Translations under genes and position numbers: made by a program
Part shown: positions 19,750 through 20,955 of the stretch, piece by piece
Position numbering within the stretch: position 1 is the stretch's first letter
Layout: each line of letters begins with the position of its first letter
DNA from: a virus
Reading direction: 5' to 3' (one strand)
IMG/VR virus record: IMGVR_UViG_3300043419_000119
Location: 1-20,955 of that record
Length of the DNA stretch: 20,955 nucleotides
The notes under the pieces: model-generated
The model's database searches: none
What the model saw: only the letters and a program-made list of their open reading frames with translations
What the model was told of the DNA's origin: nothing

Positions 19750-20180
19750 CTGCGTAGCCTCTGTGTATCACGACCTTGAACTTCTGTTTTGTATTCATAA
19801 GTGCTGTCACCGTCAGCGTCATATTTGACACCTTCGCGCAACACTAGATCCATTTCGTGTTCAAAGCGGCCTTGATAGTATTCCATCATTACTTGGAACT
19901 TATCTGGCTCCGCACCACTAAACTGTGTTAGTTTAGAGCAAATGTGATATGCTAGTGCGTGATATACAGTGGCTTGAGTCCATTGAGTTTCGTCAAGTTT
20001 GTCGAAATCAATGTCTGTGGTAATACCTCTTGCTTTGGCATAGGCCAGCCACCAACGCACTTTAAGGACTCGTTTGACTTCAGTTTCGCTTCGTTGGAGT
20101 TCAGCATCAAAGTCTAGGACTCCATAGTCCTGTATTGTGGGTTCGACCTGTAATAGGTCATCAAGGGTAGCAAATGCCAT
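19746..20180 (-). CDS. Head-tail connector (HK97 gp6-like adaptor), 144 aa
   Basis: It is mostly alpha-helical with no membrane segment. It opens with MAFATLDDLLQVEPTIQDYG, as adaptor proteins do, and has a long helix (DAELQRSETEVKRVLKVRWW) and a Gln/Arg-rich C-terminal tail. Such adaptors form the ring that extends the portal. It is the first gene of the connector/tail operon behind the late-type box at 20242-20249, and its leader folds into two hairpins, one with the AAGGA ribosome site in the loop. The identification rests on helical content, size and order. Confidence 0.68.
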   Translation of the reverse strand: MAFATLDDLLQVEPTIQDYGVLDFDAELQRSETEVKRVLKVRWWLAYAKARGITTDIDFDKLDETQWTQATVYHALAYHICSKLTQFSGAEPDKFQVMMEYYQGRFEHEMDLVLREGVKYDADGDSTYEYKTEVQGRDTQRLRR

Positions 20181-20184
20181 GTCA

Positions 20185-20232
20185 AGAAGTCCTTCTTCTG
20201 TTAGTTAGACGCGAGTGAAGTCCTACTTCACT
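20185..20232 (-). promoter_or_regulatory. Two leader hairpins of the connector gene
   Basis: AGTGAAGT/ACTTCACT (20232-20225 with 20221-20214) is a perfect 8-bp stem with a 3-nt loop at the 5' end of the predicted transcript. AGAAG/CTTCT (20199-20195 with 20189-20185) presents the Shine-Dalgarno AAGGA in its loop, ending 4 nt before the ATG. The two hairpins share GGACTTC. The arrangement suggests control of translation or mRNA stability. Confidence 0.6.
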
Positions 20233-20241
20233 GCTATAGAT

Positions 20242-20249
20242 GTATTTAG
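20242..20249 (-). promoter_or_regulatory. Late-type promoter box CTAAATAC (connector/tail operon)
   Basis: ACTAAATACAT leftward is identical to the box of the palm-protein operon (6865-6872). Predicted start is near 20237, next to the leader hairpin. It follows the HNH terminator, so tail genes have a promoter independent of the HNH insert. Confidence 0.5.
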
Positions 20250-20276
20250 TCCAAGCCTAAAAAAAGCCAAGAAAAA

Positions 20277-20310
20277 GCCCAGGAATCTGTGTTAGTAGCA
20301 CAGCCTGGGC
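20277..20310 (-). terminator. Terminator after the HNH gene
   Basis: GCCCAGG (20310-20304 leftward) pairs with CCTGGGC (20283-20277), with an inner CTGTG/CACAG helix, and TTTTTC follows. A second smaller hairpin (GTAGTT/AACTAC, 20315-20331) lies next to the stop codon. Bases 20250-20276 show a T-rich tract and no gene. Confidence 0.8.
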
Positions 20311-20332
20311 AAAGGTAGTTGTCAGAACTACT

Positions 20333-20782
20333 TTATAGACTTCTTAATGAGTCCTTTATAATTTTTGCTATTGTTTTTTTCGGAACATTAAATTTTATAG
20401 ACAACTGTTTAATCATTCCATGTTTTTTATTTGCTGAATTGTATTCACTTTCAATTTGATCTAATAAATGAGCATACTTTTTTGATTTATGAGGTTTTGG
20501 AAAATTGTGCCTACCTTTAGCAATCATGTCTTGTATGTTATCTTGTTGAGTGCCAATCCATAAGTGATCAGGATTAACACATACAGGATTATCGCACCTA
20601 TGACAGACACATTCTTTTGGGTTTAAAGAAATGTTGTTATGATATTCATAACTCCATCTGTGTGCTTTAACATCTTTGCCTTTGAAAGAAAAAACACCGT
20701 AACCTTTTGTGTTTTTGGCTGCTTGCCATTCCCAACAATCATTAACAGTATTGACTTTAACTTTGTTAAAAAATCTATCCAT
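20333..20782 (-). CDS. HNH endonuclease (HNH_3-type), probable mobile gene
   Basis: The protein starts with a short helix, then CWEWQAAKNTKGYGVFSFKG and the family's AHRWSYEY. The catalytic ββα-metal region is CHRCDNPVCVNPDHL (C60, H61, C63, C68, N70, H73). After it comes a DNA-contact motif TQQDNIQDMIAKGRH and a C-terminal part that looks like a helix-turn-helix (LSIKFNVPKKTIAKII). This is a free-standing homing-type endonuclease. The gene is visibly richer in A and T than its neighbours, lies between terminators and has a -10-like TATAAT so close to its ATG that the mRNA would be leaderless. These features suggest a recent insert between the capsid and connector genes. Confidence 0.85.
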   Translation of the reverse strand: MDRFFNKVKVNTVNDCWEWQAAKNTKGYGVFSFKGKDVKAHRWSYEYHNNISLNPKECVCHRCDNPVCVNPDHLWIGTQQDNIQDMIAKGRHNFPKPHKSKKYAHLLDQIESEYNSANKKHGMIKQLSIKFNVPKKTIAKIIKDSLRSL

Positions 20783-20788
20783 ATGCTG

Positions 20789-20817
20789 ATTATATAGTCA
20801 AACAAAAAGGACCACAA
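20789..20817 (-). promoter_or_regulatory. Putative promoter of the HNH gene
   Basis: TTGTGG (20817-20812), 17-nt spacer, TATAAT (20794-20789), reading leftward. The start would be at about 20782, the A of the ATG, giving a leaderless transcript. The -35 falls in the loop of the capsid terminator. Confidence 0.5.
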
Positions 20818-20829
20818 AGATCCTTTTTG
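20803..20829 (-). terminator. Terminator after the capsid gene
   Basis: CAAAAAGGA (leftward 20829-20821) pairs perfectly over 9 bp with TCCTTTTTG (20811-20803), 9-nt loop, T run within the 3' arm. It follows the capsid stop (20851) by 21 nt. Confidence 0.7.
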
Positions 20830-20850
20830 CCAATCTAATGATTACTTAGA

Positions 20851-20955
20851 TTACGCTGGGTCTACTAATGAACTATCAGCAGTGATTTTCACACCGTATG
20901 TGTCATATAGTTCGCCAACGCCATAGTGAGCAGATGCCACGATGTCGTCACCAAC
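20851..20955 (-). CDS. Major capsid protein, C-terminal end (partial)
   Basis: Only the last 34 residues are inside the window (from VGDDIVASAHYGVGELYDTY onward, stop TAA at 20851). The HYGV segment and hydrophobic strands match the C-terminal end of HK97-fold major capsid proteins, where it ends an A-domain strand. The position before the connector/tail operon fits. The strong terminator behind it is consistent with separate, high expression of capsid. With so little sequence the call depends on context; a capsid-associated structural protein is the alternative. Confidence 0.6.
   Translation of the reverse strand, partial: VGDDIVASAHYGVGELYDTYGVKITADSSLVDPA

Overview
The window looks like part of the genome of a tailed double-stranded DNA phage (or prophage) with a long non-contractile tail, infecting a Gram-negative bacterium and probably of marine origin. 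The phage assignment rests on an almost complete lambda/HK97-style head-tail module: a probable major capsid C-terminus, connector, tail terminator, two tail-tube paralogues, an HK97 gp10-like protein, a G/GT frameshift chaperone pair, an 814-residue tape measure and a 1304-residue J-like tip protein. A Gram-negative host is inferred from a lipobox lipoprotein. The marine origin is only an impression from protein style and moderate GC.

Layout, right to left. At 20955-13340 on the minus strand lie the capsid end, an HNH endonuclease with its own signals, the connector, tail genes with stop/start overlaps, tape measure, distal tail genes and a GNAT acetyltransferase. At 13337-8001 come the J-like tip protein, two further structural genes and an XhlA-like holin/membrane protein, closed by a terminator at 7955-7977. 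At 7878-5394 are a zinc-ribbon-like protein, a highly structured ncRNA of about 200 nt with its own promoter and terminator, a pair of competing hairpins, and a three-gene operon ending in a protein with polymerase-palm-like motifs. At 5295-4664 are a terminase small subunit-like DNA-binding protein and a small gene, followed by a predicted sRNA. At 4548-2319 (plus strand) there is a three-gene metabolic cassette: Gfo/Idh/MocA oxidoreductase, zinc-dependent medium-chain dehydrogenase and an unknown. At 2226-1423 two small genes diverge from a control region packed with consensus sigma-70 promoters and palindromic repeats. At 1268-1 are a lipoprotein and an operon of small unknown genes running off the left edge.

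Two promoter classes are visible. The first is host-type TTGACA-17-TATAAT, found around the small divergent genes, the lipoprotein, the sRNA and probably the HNH gene. The second is a box close to ATAAATAC with no recognisable -35 element, found ahead of seven units: the left operon, metabolic cassette, TerS-like gene, palm-protein operon, ncRNA, tail-fibre/holin genes and connector/tail operon. It resembles the phage T4 late promoter TATAAATA. This suggests an early/late switch based on an alternative sigma-like factor, which is unusual for a phage with a siphovirus-type tail.

The strongest candidates for undescribed biology are the ncRNA at 6991-7194, the divergent control region at 1690-2067, the late-box regulon, the complete -1 frameshift signal at 17521-17584 (slippery site, 6-nt spacer, 10-bp stem with a nested hairpin), and the palm-like protein next to a 33-bp copy of part of its own coding sequence.
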